A stretch of DNA of 64,000 bases from Hyphomonadaceae bacterium (lineage in GTDB: Bacteria; Pseudomonadota; Alphaproteobacteria; Caulobacterales; Hyphomonadaceae), in the NCBI GenBank assembly GCA_024742355.1, contig JANSYM010000009.1, positions 62,001 through 126,000 on the forward strand. Reading direction: 5' to 3'. Both the position numbers and the translations under genes were made by a program. The number at the start of each line of letters is the position of its first letter. The first letter of the stretch is position 1. Positions 27,989 through 35,726 of the stretch are shown here, one piece after another. The notes beneath the pieces are model-generated. The model ran no database searches and was not told where the DNA came from. It was given only the letters and a program-made list of their open reading frames with translations.

Positions 27989-28471
27989 ATGCCCCGCGAC
28001 GTCGACGAGCGAAAGAAACGCAAGGCCCTGCGCAAGTTGCGCAAGGCCGCGATGCTTGCCGAACAGGGCCTCGGCCCACCGCTCTCGGAGTGGGAAAAGC
28101 AATTTCTCGAAGAGGTCGAAGAGCGGATCGAGAAATTCGGATCGGCCTTTCACGATCTCGACAAAGGGGCGTCTGACGAAGCCTTGTCGGCCTTGCAGCA
28201 TGTCAAACTGCGCGAAATCGACAAGAAGGCGCGCGGCAAAGGCAAATCCGGCTTCAGCAATAAAGGCGGCTTCAAGCGCAAGTCCTCCCCACGCGTGCGC
28301 CAGATTGACGATGACCTGGAGCCGTCTGCGCCGGAACCGACGCCGACAAAACCCAAATTGGTAAAGGCGTCGGACCTGGAGTTGCCGCCAAAGACGCCGA
28401 TTTCGGTTCAGGCGAAACCCAAGAAGCCGCCGCGGCTGCGGGTGATCAAAGGCGGTGCAGACGAAACCTGA
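27989..28471 (+). CDS. Unknown basic protein downstream of gapR
   Basis: A 160-residue highly charged protein. The N-terminal third is helical and basic (RDVDERKKRKALRKLRKAAML), followed by an acidic helix, FLEEVEERIEKFG. The second half is low complexity with lysine and proline (KGKSGFSNKGG, PTPTKPK). It resembles proteins found beside gapR in related genomes, but I know no function. I chose the ATG at 27989; upstream residues in the frame look non-coding and overlap the gapR end. It lies 46 bases after gapR and is probably co-transcribed. A nucleic-acid-associated role is plausible from charge only. Confidence 0.65.
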   Translation: MPRDVDERKKRKALRKLRKAAMLAEQGLGPPLSEWEKQFLEEVEERIEKFGSAFHDLDKGASDEALSALQHVKLREIDKKARGKGKSGFSNKGGFKRKSSPRVRQIDDDLEPSAPEPTPTKPKLVKASDLELPPKTPISVQAKPKKPPRLRVIKGGADET

Positions 28472-28524
28472 ACCGTTTCCTGCGCGGCGCCGTATATAAG
28501 ATAAATCGTCAAGGACCGGATTTC

Positions 28525-29382
28525 ATGAAAACAGTGGTGATCACAGGCGCGTCGACAGGCATCGGTCGGGCGACAGCTGAATATCTGGCAGGAAAAGGCT
28601 GGCAGGTCTTCGCCGGAATCCGCAAAGAGGCGGATGGTGCCGCGCTGATCGAAGCGAATTCTGACATCAAACCAATTCTGCTCGATGTGACGAAACCAGA
28701 CCAGGTCGACGCTGCCGTTGAGACTGTGCGTGCTGCGCTTGCGGGTCAGAAACTGACCGGTCTGGTCAACAATGCCGGGATTGCCAATATGGGGCCGCTG
28801 GCCTTGCAGCCCATGGACCAGTTCGAAGCGCACTTTTCGGTCAATGTGTTTGGCCTGCTGCGCGCCAGCCAGGCCTTTGCGCCCTTGCTGGGGATGGATG
28901 AGACGCTGAGCGGGGCACCGGGACGGATCGTCAACATTACCAGCGTGGGCGGGCGGCTCTCGGCGCCCTTCCTGGGCGCATACACCGCGACCAAGCATGC
29001 CGTCGAAAGCATGACGGATAGTTTGCGCCGCGAACTGGTCCTGTTCGGAATAGACGCCATCGCGGTCGGCCCTGGCGCCGTTAAAACCCCAATCTGGGAC
29101 AAGGCCGAAAAGAGCAATAGCGATACCCCTTACGCCAATTCGCCCTGGGCAGATCCAATCGAGAAATTCAGCGAAACCATGCTGGATGGCGGCCGGACCG
29201 GGCTTGATCCCAGCGTGATCGCAAAGACGATCGAGACGGCGCTGACAGCCAGGAAACCCAAAGCTCGCTATGCGCCGGTGCCTGACAAATTGACCAATTT
29301 CACGCTGCCCATGCTGTTGCCGAAACGGGTGGTGGATGGGTTTTTCTGGAAGCGATTTGGGATGCAGCGCAAACGCGCCTAG
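28525..29382 (+). CDS. Short-chain dehydrogenase/reductase
   Basis: Classical SDR of 285 residues. The cofactor motif TGASTGIG is at 7-14, NNAG at about 80-83, the catalytic Ser in NITSVGG, and YTATK supplies the Tyr and Lys. The long C-terminal extension (KPKARYAPVPDKLTNF and onward) is seen in retinol- or steroid-dehydrogenase-like SDRs. AAGGA lies 9 bases before the ATG. It is convergent with rlmH, and both stop codons sit in the same CTAG (29379-29382). Substrate unknown. Confidence 0.9.
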   Translation: MKTVVITGASTGIGRATAEYLAGKGWQVFAGIRKEADGAALIEANSDIKPILLDVTKPDQVDAAVETVRAALAGQKLTGLVNNAGIANMGPLALQPMDQFEAHFSVNVFGLLRASQAFAPLLGMDETLSGAPGRIVNITSVGGRLSAPFLGAYTATKHAVESMTDSLRRELVLFGIDAIAVGPGAVKTPIWDKAEKSNSDTPYANSPWADPIEKFSETMLDGGRTGLDPSVIAKTIETALTARKPKARYAPVPDKLTNFTLPMLLPKRVVDGFFWKRFGMQRKRA

Positions 29383-29843
29383 GCTTTGTGATACGGCAGG
29401 CCCGCCATCAGGCTGACAGCGCGGTAGAGCTGCTCTGAAATCATCACTTTGACGAGGCGATGCGGCCAGGTTTGCGGGCCGAGGGCGAGTGTGTCTGGAA
29501 ACGCTGCGCGCACCGCATCGCTATATCCTTCGGCGCCGCCGATGAGGAGGCATAATTCCGGGGTGCCACGATCTCGCAACTGCGCGATCCGATTGGCGAA
29601 TTTGACGGATGCGAGCGCCGCGCCATGTTCGTCGAGACGGAGCACAGTCGCGCCGGCTGGCACAGCGCGAAGGATCTGTTTGCCTTCAGCCTCAAGGCCG
29701 CCGCCGCCCGCCAGATCAACAAGTTTCAGTGACCGCAGGCCAATCGCAGGCCCGGCCTTGTTGAACCGCGACACATAATCGTCGACCAGCTCTTTTTCGG
29801 GGCCTTTTTTGAGTTTGCCCACGGAGATCAGTTTGATGTGCAT
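29379..29843 (-). CDS. rlmH: 23S rRNA (pseudouridine1915-N3)-methyltransferase
   Basis: SPOUT-family rRNA methyltransferase acting on helix 69 of the large subunit. The 154-residue length and MHIKLISVGKLKKGPEKEL start fit, with LRLDEHGAALASVKFA, CLLIGGAEGYSDAVR and the C-terminal EQLYRAVSLMAGLPYHKA, a very conserved closing motif. In related bacteria rlmH directly follows rsfS. Here the two are separated by 1.1 kb that carries an oppositely oriented methyltransferase and nuclease pair. Its stop overlaps the SDR stop by CTAG. Confidence 0.96.
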   Translation of the reverse strand: MHIKLISVGKLKKGPEKELVDDYVSRFNKAGPAIGLRSLKLVDLAGGGGLEAEGKQILRAVPAGATVLRLDEHGAALASVKFANRIAQLRDRGTPELCLLIGGAEGYSDAVRAAFPDTLALGPQTWPHRLVKVMISEQLYRAVSLMAGLPYHKA

Positions 29844-29982
29844 CGCCTAGCCTTTGGCATTCTCTATACGCGTCCTCTGCCATTCGAACAGCGGCGAACC
29901 GCGCAAATCCCTGAATTGAATCCGACCGGGTTCGGCACCGGCATAAACTGGCGCACCGTCAGATTGCAATGTGGGAAGTGTT

Positions 29983-30552
29983 ATGATCCGGGCTGCGCTA
30001 TTTTCTTCCGCATCAGATCTTTGGGGAACGCCGCCGAGTCTGTTTCGGATGCTTGATCAGGTCTATGAATTTCAACTCGACGCTGCCGCCAGCGATGCCA
30101 ATGCATTATGCGACACCTATTTTACGCCGCAATCCGATGGCCTGAGCCGTGACTGGTTTCCGTACCGACGGGTCTGGCTGAATCCACCTTATGGCCGGTC
30201 GATCGCGCAATGGATGCGCAAGGCCTATCAGGAAGCCCAGAAAGGCTGTCTTGTCATCTGCCTCGTCCCGGCGCGCGTCGACAGGAAATGGTGGCATGAC
30301 TGGGTCGAAAACAAAGGCCAGGTGACCTTTCTCAAAGGTCGGCTAAGATATGTCCGACACACGGATGAAAACGGCGCGCGGTCTGGCAGTGCGCCGTTTC
30401 CCTCGGCCCTGGTAAAATATGAACCCGATCTTGAAACCCGTCATCATTTCTCTTCTGCTCCTGTGCAGCGGTCCGATCGGCTATCCACCGCTTGCGGCGC
30501 AGACATCGTCACCGCAAAGCATGTCAGGGGAGTCACTAGAGGAGAAAATTGA
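29983..30552 (+). CDS. Phage-type DNA N6-adenine methyltransferase
   Basis: Protein of up to 189 residues. SSASDLWGTPPSLFRML at the start, the catalytic NPPYG at 67-71, LDAAASDANALCD and the closing APFPSALVKY match phage-type adenine methyltransferases (Dam family). The last 43 residues (after about 30415) have codon use unlike the rest and overlap the nuclease gene in another frame, so the functional domain probably ends near residue 147. I chose the ATG at 29983, preceded by GGAAG. It is on the strand opposite to the surrounding rsfS-rlmH operon and is followed by a nuclease gene: together they resemble a compact restriction-modification unit. Confidence 0.85.
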   Translation: MIRAALFSSASDLWGTPPSLFRMLDQVYEFQLDAAASDANALCDTYFTPQSDGLSRDWFPYRRVWLNPPYGRSIAQWMRKAYQEAQKGCLVICLVPARVDRKWWHDWVENKGQVTFLKGRLRYVRHTDENGARSGSAPFPSALVKYEPDLETRHHFSSAPVQRSDRLSTACGADIVTAKHVRGVTRGEN

Positions 30553-30967
30553 AGCCGCATTTCGCGTCCGTGGGGTTGAAGTTGTTCCGGCGCGCGAGTG
30601 GCGTGAGGCCCGCCTGTACGAAACTCCCGGGCTCTCCGCGGTGATTCAGAACGTTCCCTATGTCTCGATTTATGGTCATGACGCGCGCATTGAATTCCTG
30701 TTTCTGCACCGGGGTCGCCAGATTCTGATCGAGGCCAAGCGGCAAGAGTCGTCCGGGTCGACGGACGAAAAACTGCCTTATGTCTTCGCCAATGCCGAAG
30801 CCAACATTGCGCAAGGACGCGAATTTCTTCTCATCCTTGAAGGAGAGGGGTGGAAGCGCGGCGCGCGTAAGTGGATTTCAGACAAAGCCGAGCAGACCGA
30901 CGGGTTTTCGGTCATTACATCCGAAGCGTTTGAAGCCTGGCTCGATCGCCAGCTTGGCGCCGATTAG
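30419..30967 (+). CDS. PD-(D/E)XK nuclease-like protein, overlapping the methyltransferase
   Basis: A 182-residue protein. The core GHDARIEFLF then RQILIEAKRQ gives the PD-(D/E)XK pattern (Glu92, Glu105-x-Lys107, Gln109). SGSTDEKLPYVFANA is the conserved block of the PDDEXK_11-like nuclease family. The first 30 residues look like a signal peptide (LKPVIISLLLLCSGPIGYPPLAAQ), unexpected for a nuclease; an in-frame ATG at 30521 (MSGESLEEK) gives a 148-residue form without it. Codon use from 30419 favours this frame over that of the methyltransferase tail. The overlap is 134 bases from the first ATG and 32 from the second. Target sequence and activity are unknown. Confidence 0.78.
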   Translation: MNPILKPVIISLLLLCSGPIGYPPLAAQTSSPQSMSGESLEEKIEAAFRVRGVEVVPAREWREARLYETPGLSAVIQNVPYVSIYGHDARIEFLFLHRGRQILIEAKRQESSGSTDEKLPYVFANAEANIAQGREFLLILEGEGWKRGARKWISDKAEQTDGFSVITSEAFEAWLDRQLGAD

Positions 30968-31359
30968 ACGTCAGATGGGCGGTGACCGCTATCGCCGGCC
31001 CAGATCTTTTCAAGATTGTAGAAGGCGCGCACTTCCGGGCGGAACAGGTGAACGATGACATCACCGAGATCGATCAGCACCCAGTCTGCATTTGGCAGGC
31101 CTTCAAGCTTTGGAGATTCGCCAGTCTTGTCCTTCACCTTCTGCGCCAGATGCGTGGCAATAGACGTCACATGACGGGCCGAACGACCCGAAGCGATGAT
31201 CATGATGTCTGCGAGGGAGGATTTCTCCGTCAGATCGATGACGGTGAGGTCTTCGGCTTTGTCATCTTCCAGCGTGGCGATGATCGTGTCTGAGAAGGCG
31301 CGAATATCTTCAATACTTGTCGCGCGAGCCGAGTTGGTCTCAGTTTTTGCAGCGGGCAG
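30964..31359 (-). CDS. rsfS: Ribosomal silencing factor RsfS, start codon uncertain
   Basis: Binds ribosomal protein uL14 and blocks subunit joining when nutrients are low. The conserved core reads LEDDKAEDLTVIDLTEKSSLADIMIIASGRSARHV and continues through WVLIDLGDVIVHLFRPEVRAFYNLEKIW. The frame has no ATG, GTG or TTG between the upstream stop (31419-31417) and the core; the first ATG, at 31203, would delete about 50 conserved residues. A CTG at 31359 is preceded by GGAG with 7 bases of spacing and gives 131 residues, the normal length. An ATG at 31372 would be in frame if the adjacent run of six C were one shorter. The coordinates use the CTG. Confidence 0.85.
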   Translation of the reverse strand: MPAAKTETNSARATSIEDIRAFSDTIIATLEDDKAEDLTVIDLTEKSSLADIMIIASGRSARHVTSIATHLAQKVKDKTGESPKLEGLPNADWVLIDLGDVIVHLFRPEVRAFYNLEKIWAGDSGHRPSDV

Positions 31360-31457
31360 GGGGGAGCTCCATGAATTTGTTTCTTGGTCGAACCTAACAC
31401 GCGTCGCGCGTGCGGCCTAGAGATTATCGGCAACACAGGCTGCAATGTTTTTTCTGG

Positions 31458-31949
31458 CTAGTCGCGCGCGTCGACAAATTGGCCGGCGGCGCGATCCTTG
31501 CGGACCTCTCCGGCAGGGAAAACGCGGCCATTCATGGCGATATAAACGCCCGGCGCTTTCAGCCGCGCGGCGGCAATCGCAAACCCGACATTGAAGATCG
31601 CATCGGTTGAGCGCAGCCGGGCCGGTTGCATCGCGCCGGTCAGGACAATGGTCTTGTCTTCAATGCCGCGCAGACGCTCTGCTGTCTGTGCCATTGTATC
31701 CGTGCCATGCGTGATCAGAATGTGCGTCGCATCGGTGGACGAAACCGCTTCATGGATGCTGTCGCGATCCGCATCGGTCAGTTCCAGACTGTCTTTGCGC
31801 ATCAGCGAGGTCAGGTCATACTCAATCCCGACATTCGCTTCCCGCAGGATCGCGTCGAGCGGGGATTCGCCAACCTGGAACTCAGACAGCGCATCGAAAT
31901 AGACTTTGTCGATGGTCCCGCCCGTGGTGAAAATATGAAGCTTGGTCAT
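31458..31949 (-). CDS. Short asparaginase-like protein
   Basis: A 163-residue protein equal to the N-terminal domain of L-asparaginase: first catalytic Thr in FTTGGTIDK at 8-12, and the second triad TDTM in THGTDTMAQ. The C-terminal domain of ordinary asparaginases (about 330 residues) is absent, and no frame remains to supply it; similar short stand-alone forms exist in other alphaproteobacteria. Amidohydrolase activity is therefore uncertain. The start at 31949 overlaps the nadD stop as TGATG, so it is translationally coupled to nadD. It lies between nadD and rsfS, where most relatives have nothing. Confidence 0.85.
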   Translation of the reverse strand: MTKLHIFTTGGTIDKVYFDALSEFQVGESPLDAILREANVGIEYDLTSLMRKDSLELTDADRDSIHEAVSSTDATHILITHGTDTMAQTAERLRGIEDKTIVLTGAMQPARLRSTDAIFNVGFAIAAARLKAPGVYIAMNGRVFPAGEVRKDRAAGQFVDARD

Positions 31950-32554
31950 CAATGTGCATTCCGAATGGCCGTTGACGACAGGGGGTTTAGCGGCGCCGGA
32001 AGATAAATCCAAGCCGGTGTTTCATGTCCTGGCAGGATGCGCGCGGCGCGATCTGGCAACCGGCTCTGGCGGAACGATTTGGCGAACGGACTGACGCGCG
32101 CCGCGAGTTCATATCCAGGCCGTGCGACCACAGCCACTGGCACGATATGCGCCAGCGTCTGCCAGTCTTTCCAGTGATGAAAGCTCATCAGGCTATCGCC
32201 GCCCATGATCCAGGTCAGCTTGGCGTGCGGGCAGTGTTTGCGCAGCAGGCGGACCAGGTCGATCGTGTAGCGCAGATGCAGACGGTGCTCGATATCGCTG
32301 ACCTCGAAGGCGCGATTATTGCCGGTCAGGATCCGCACCGCGCCAAGGCGCGCCTCATAATCGCTCGGCGCTTCCTTCAATGGATTGCCTGGGGTCGGAA
32401 ACCACCAGATCTGGTCGAGGTTCAAGCGCTTGAGCGCTGTTTCAGCAACGTGAAGATGGCCCGGATGCGGCGGGTCAAAACTGCCCCCGAACAGGCCGAT
32501 GCGCGCGCGTGTGCTCGTCGGTGGCAAATGCGCGGCGGGACGAAGGTGAGCCAT
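31949..32554 (-). CDS. nadD: Nicotinate-nucleotide adenylyltransferase
   Basis: Forms nicotinate adenine dinucleotide in NAD synthesis. The 201-residue sequence has the nucleotidyltransferase motif GGSFDPPHPGHLH near 24, WWFPTPGNPLK, WIMGGDSL and the C-terminal ISSTAIR-type signature (LSSTAIRNA). A 15-residue N-terminal extension precedes the core. It lies 17 bases after proA on the same strand, and its stop overlaps the asparaginase-like start. This is the usual proA-nadD-rsfS neighbourhood. Confidence 0.96.
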   Translation of the reverse strand: MAHLRPAAHLPPTSTRARIGLFGGSFDPPHPGHLHVAETALKRLNLDQIWWFPTPGNPLKEAPSDYEARLGAVRILTGNNRAFEVSDIEHRLHLRYTIDLVRLLRKHCPHAKLTWIMGGDSLMSFHHWKDWQTLAHIVPVAVVARPGYELAARVSPFAKSFRQSRLPDRAARILPGHETPAWIYLPAPLNPLSSTAIRNAH

Positions 32555-32571
32555 GCTGCGTCGCGAGCGTC

Positions 32572-33858
32572 CTAGGGGCGCGTCTGGCCGGTGCCGCGGA
32601 CCAGGTATTTGAAAATGGTCAGCTGCTCAGCCCCGACCGGTCCGCGGGCATGAATGCGGCCGGTGGCAATGCCGATCTCGGCGCCCATGCCGAACTGGCC
32701 GCCATCAGCGAACTGGGTTGAGGCGTTATGGATGACGATGCCGGAATCGACCTCGGACAGGAAGGTCTCGGCCGTCGCCTGGTCTTCGGTGATGATGCAT
32801 TCTGTATGGCTGGTGCCATACTCTTCAATATGCGCCATCGCGCCAGCGACACCGTCGACCACGCGCACGGAGATGATCGTGTCGAGATACTCGGTGCGCC
32901 AATCCTCTTCGGTGGCCGCTTCCATGTTTGCAACCAGCGCCTGCGCCGCCGCATCGCCCTTGATAGTGCAACCGGCATCTGTCAGCGCGCTGGCAATGGC
33001 GGGCAGGAGGTCACTCGCGATGGCCTGATCGATCAACAGCGTTTCGGTGGCGCCGCAAATGCCTGTCCGGCGCATCTTGGCATTGACGACAATGTCGACC
33101 GCTTTTTGCGGGTCGGCTGCGCCGTCAACATAGGTGTGGCACAGGCCTTCCAAGTGTCCGATGACGGGGACGCGGGCTTCTGCCTGGACCCGGGCGACCA
33201 GGCCTTTGCCACCGCGCGGGACGATGACATCAATATTGCCATTCAGGCCGGTGAGCATGTGCCCCACCGCCGCGCGATCCGTGGTCTGAACCAGTTGCAC
33301 CGCGTCTTCCGGCAGACCGACCGAGGCGAGGCCTTCGCGGAGTGCAGATGCAATTGCGATGGAGGAATGCAGGCTTTCACTGCCAGCGCGCAGGATGGCG
33401 GCATTGCCGGAGCGAATGCACAGGGCGGCGGCATCCGCTGTCACATTGGGACGCGCTTCATAGATGATGCCGATCACACCGAGCGGCGTGCGCACGCGGG
33501 CAATGTCGAGGCCGGATGGGACGGTCCAGCGCGCGATCTCCGTGCCGACAGGGTCTGGCAGGTCGGCCACGGCGCGCAGGGCATCAGCAATCGCAGCGAC
33601 CCGCTCCGCATCAAGCGCCAGGCGGTCCATCATGGCGCTGGAGAGGCCCTTTTGCTTGCCACCGTCCAGATCGCGGGCATTGGCCTCCAGAATGTCGGAG
33701 TCGGCCGCGACCAGGGCATCTGCCATGGCCAGGATGGCTTTCGTCCGTGCTGCCGGGCCGGCCTTGGCCAGGGCAGCGGACGCAGCGCGCGCCTGCTCGC
33801 CCATGCGGAGCAAGGTCTCATGCAAATCTTCGGTCGGTGTGTGCAATGTATCGGCCAT
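32572..33858 (-). CDS. proA: Glutamate-5-semialdehyde dehydrogenase (gamma-glutamyl phosphate reductase)
   Basis: Second step of proline synthesis, NADPH-dependent reduction of gamma-glutamyl phosphate. The 428-residue sequence has [18 protein letters not shown] and the catalytic Cys in [15 protein letters not shown], with [14 protein letters not shown] later, all diagnostic. proB is not adjacent. First gene of the minus-strand block proA-nadD-asparaginase-like-rsfS. Confidence 0.96.
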   Translation of the reverse strand: MADTLHTPTEDLHETLLRMGEQARAASAALAKAGPAARTKAILAMADALVAADSDILEANARDLDGGKQKGLSSAMMDRLALDAERVAAIADALRAVADLPDPVGTEIARWTVPSGLDIARVRTPLGVIGIIYEARPNVTADAAALCIRSGNAAILRAGSESLHSSIAIASALREGLASVGLPEDAVQLVQTTDRAAVGHMLTGLNGNIDVIVPRGGKGLVARVQAEARVPVIGHLEGLCHTYVDGAADPQKAVDIVVNAKMRRTGICGATETLLIDQAIASDLLPAIASALTDAGCTIKGDAAAQALVANMEAATEEDWRTEYLDTIISVRVVDGVAGAMAHIEEYGTSHTECIITEDQATAETFLSEVDSGIVIHNASTQFADGGQFGMGAEIGIATGRIHARGPVGAEQLTIFKYLVRGTGQTRP

Positions 33859-33907
33859 GGCGTGCTTCTGCCGGATTTAGGCGGCGCGAGCAATGAGAGA
33901 ATCTAAA

Positions 33908-35362
33908 TTATCCGCGCCAGAAACGCCGGGTCATCAGAACGAACACAGCTGTGAATTCCAGACGTCCGAGCAGCATCGCCGTAGCGCAGATCCACTTGCC
34001 GCGATCGGTCAACCCTTCAAACGTCCCGGCGGGACCGATTTCAGGGCCAAGGCCTGGGCCCACGTTTGATACGCTGGTCGCCGCGCCCGAGATCGCTGTC
34101 AGCGGCGACTCGCCAGTCAGGCTGAGCAGGATGGCGGCGGCGATGAACGTGGCGAGATACAGGAACACGAAGACCATCACCGATTGCAGCGTGTCATTGT
34201 CGATGACCTTGCCGCCATAGCGAATGCGGACAACCCGGTTCGGACTGACCATTTGCTGGGCGTGGGCGAGGACGGCGCGGAATGTGATCTCAAGCCGGAA
34301 CATCTTGATCCCGCAGGCGGCGGATCCCGCGCACCCGCCAAGGAAGATCGTGATCAAAAAGATCATCACGATCGGCTCGCCCCAGCCATCATAAGGCGTC
34401 GTCGCGTATCCGGTCCCGGTCAGTACCGAAACAACATTGAATAGCGTCTCGATATAGCCGTTGAGCGGGCTGATGATGACATAATCCTGATCGGCAATCA
34501 CCCGCAGGAAGAAGACCAGCGTGGTGATCGCTGCAATCAGGGCGACGAACAGGCGCGGTTGCGGGTCAGAGAACAGCGGCTTCACCCGGCCATGGATCAT
34601 GGCCAGCGCGAGCAGGCTGAACGGCAGTCCGGCGATGATCATGAAGAAGATGGCCGTTGGCACCGCAGCGGTTTCGTAAAACGCGCCGAACGAGGCGTCA
34701 TAAGTCGAGTAACCGCCCGCCGCGACAGTGGTCATGGCGTGGGCGACAGCATCAAAGGCGGACATGCCCGAAAGCATGTAGGCGAGCGCGCAGCTGATCG
34801 AAATGAACAAGTAGATCATCCCGATCTGAGCGGAGATCTCGCCAATCCGCGGCATGAACTTGCCCGCCGTGTCAGAGCTTTCCAGTTGGAACAGCTGCAT
34901 CCCGCCAACCCGCAGCATGGGCAAGATGGCGATCGCGGTCACGATAATCCCGATGCCGCCAAACCATTGCAGGATGGCGCGCCAGAGCAGAATGCCGCGC
35001 GGCTGGTGATCCAGGCCGGTCATCACCGTCGACCCGGTCGTGGTCAGGCCGGAAATGCTCTCGAACATGGCGTCTGTAAAGCTCATACCGATGCCCATGA
35101 ACGGGATCGCCGCCATGGCAGGCAACACGACCCAGACGAGCACGGTGAGGAGAAAAGCCTCGCGCGATCCGGTGCGCTCCGACCGTCCACCCGACAGAAC
35201 CACGAGGCCGCCGCCGAACAGGAGCAGCATGGTCGCGCTGGCGGCGAAGACCGGCCACTCGGCCCGACTATCGGCGACATCAAGCAGCCAGCACGGGATC
35301 ATTGCCGCGCCGAGAAGGGCGGTCATGATGCCAAGGGCAAAGATGACGACACGAAGTTGCAT
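33908..35362 (-). CDS. trkH: TrkH/KtrB-family potassium uptake protein
   Basis: Membrane subunit of the Trk potassium channel, 484 residues, about ten transmembrane helices in the four-repeat (M1-P-M2) arrangement. The first pore loop is visible as ISGLTTTGSTVMTG, later ones as VAAGGYSTYD, VLTGTGYATT and TSVSNVGPGLGP, each with the filter glycine. No trkA is nearby. It is divergent from mraZ with a 364-base intergenic region. It stands 49 bases from proA, with no obvious terminator between. Confidence 0.93.
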   Translation of the reverse strand: MQLRVVIFALGIMTALLGAAMIPCWLLDVADSRAEWPVFAASATMLLLFGGGLVVLSGGRSERTGSREAFLLTVLVWVVLPAMAAIPFMGIGMSFTDAMFESISGLTTTGSTVMTGLDHQPRGILLWRAILQWFGGIGIIVTAIAILPMLRVGGMQLFQLESSDTAGKFMPRIGEISAQIGMIYLFISISCALAYMLSGMSAFDAVAHAMTTVAAGGYSTYDASFGAFYETAAVPTAIFFMIIAGLPFSLLALAMIHGRVKPLFSDPQPRLFVALIAAITTLVFFLRVIADQDYVIISPLNGYIETLFNVVSVLTGTGYATTPYDGWGEPIVMIFLITIFLGGCAGSAACGIKMFRLEITFRAVLAHAQQMVSPNRVVRIRYGGKVIDNDTLQSVMVFVFLYLATFIAAAILLSLTGESPLTAISGAATSVSNVGPGLGPEIGPAGTFEGLTDRGKWICATAMLLGRLEFTAVFVLMTRRFWRG

Positions 35363-35726
35363 GGGTTCGGGGACTTAAGGGGCAAATGCTGAGAAGGCGT
35401 GTACTTTTCGCAACGCTGAAACCTCCGTCGCATACAATATCGGGACCAGTGTGGAAAAAAATCATGGATTATGTGAAATTTTCTGCCTTTTAATTGGCCA
35501 GGTTAACCAGTTGTAAACAAAAGCTTTTGTATTGGTTAACGGTGATCCACAGCGAAACGTTCCGATTTATTTTTGGTTTGTTCTGCATTGGTTTTCGTGG
35601 CTTGTCTGTGTGGACACGAAAGAATCACGAGCTGGCCCATTTGAATCCAAGCTGTCCCATGTTATCCCAACATTGAACAGGCTGGATCCATGCATTTCCA
35701 GTCGGGGCTAGTGATGGGAGTTGCGC
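35363..35726. other. Divergent regulatory region between trkH and mraZ
   Basis: 364 bases without a gene. It is AT-richer than its surroundings between 35455 and 35600, and contains GTTAAC near 35502 and near 35537. The mraZ-proximal part holds four 10-base spaced TCCCA-like repeats (35635-35669) and two GANTC sites (35622-35626 and 35643-35647). The dcw promoter must lie here, but I do not see an unambiguous -35/-10 pair. Confidence 0.7.
35635..35669 (-). promoter_or_regulatory. MraZ operator: four tandem TGGGN repeats
   Basis: Read on the minus strand: TGGGA (35669), TGGGA (35659), TGGAT (35649), TGGGC (35639), each separated by 5 bases and repeating every 10 bases. MraZ binds TGGGN direct repeats with 5-base spacers in characterised bacteria, so this is the likely autoregulatory operator. 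It ends 57 bases before the mraZ start. The third repeat has an imperfect match. Confidence 0.8.

Noticed and set aside
30964-31203. Short 79-residue RsfS starting at the first ATG
   Set aside because: It would lack the conserved first strand and helix; sequence similarity continues upstream in frame.
32728-33906. 392-codon plus-strand frame across proA
   Set aside because: Shadow of proA in high-GC DNA; ProA motifs on the minus strand are unambiguous.
35490-35545. CtrA-like sites near the two GTTAAC sequences before mraZ
   Set aside because: TTAA pairs are separated by nine bases rather than the seven of a full CtrA site; only half-site matches remain.
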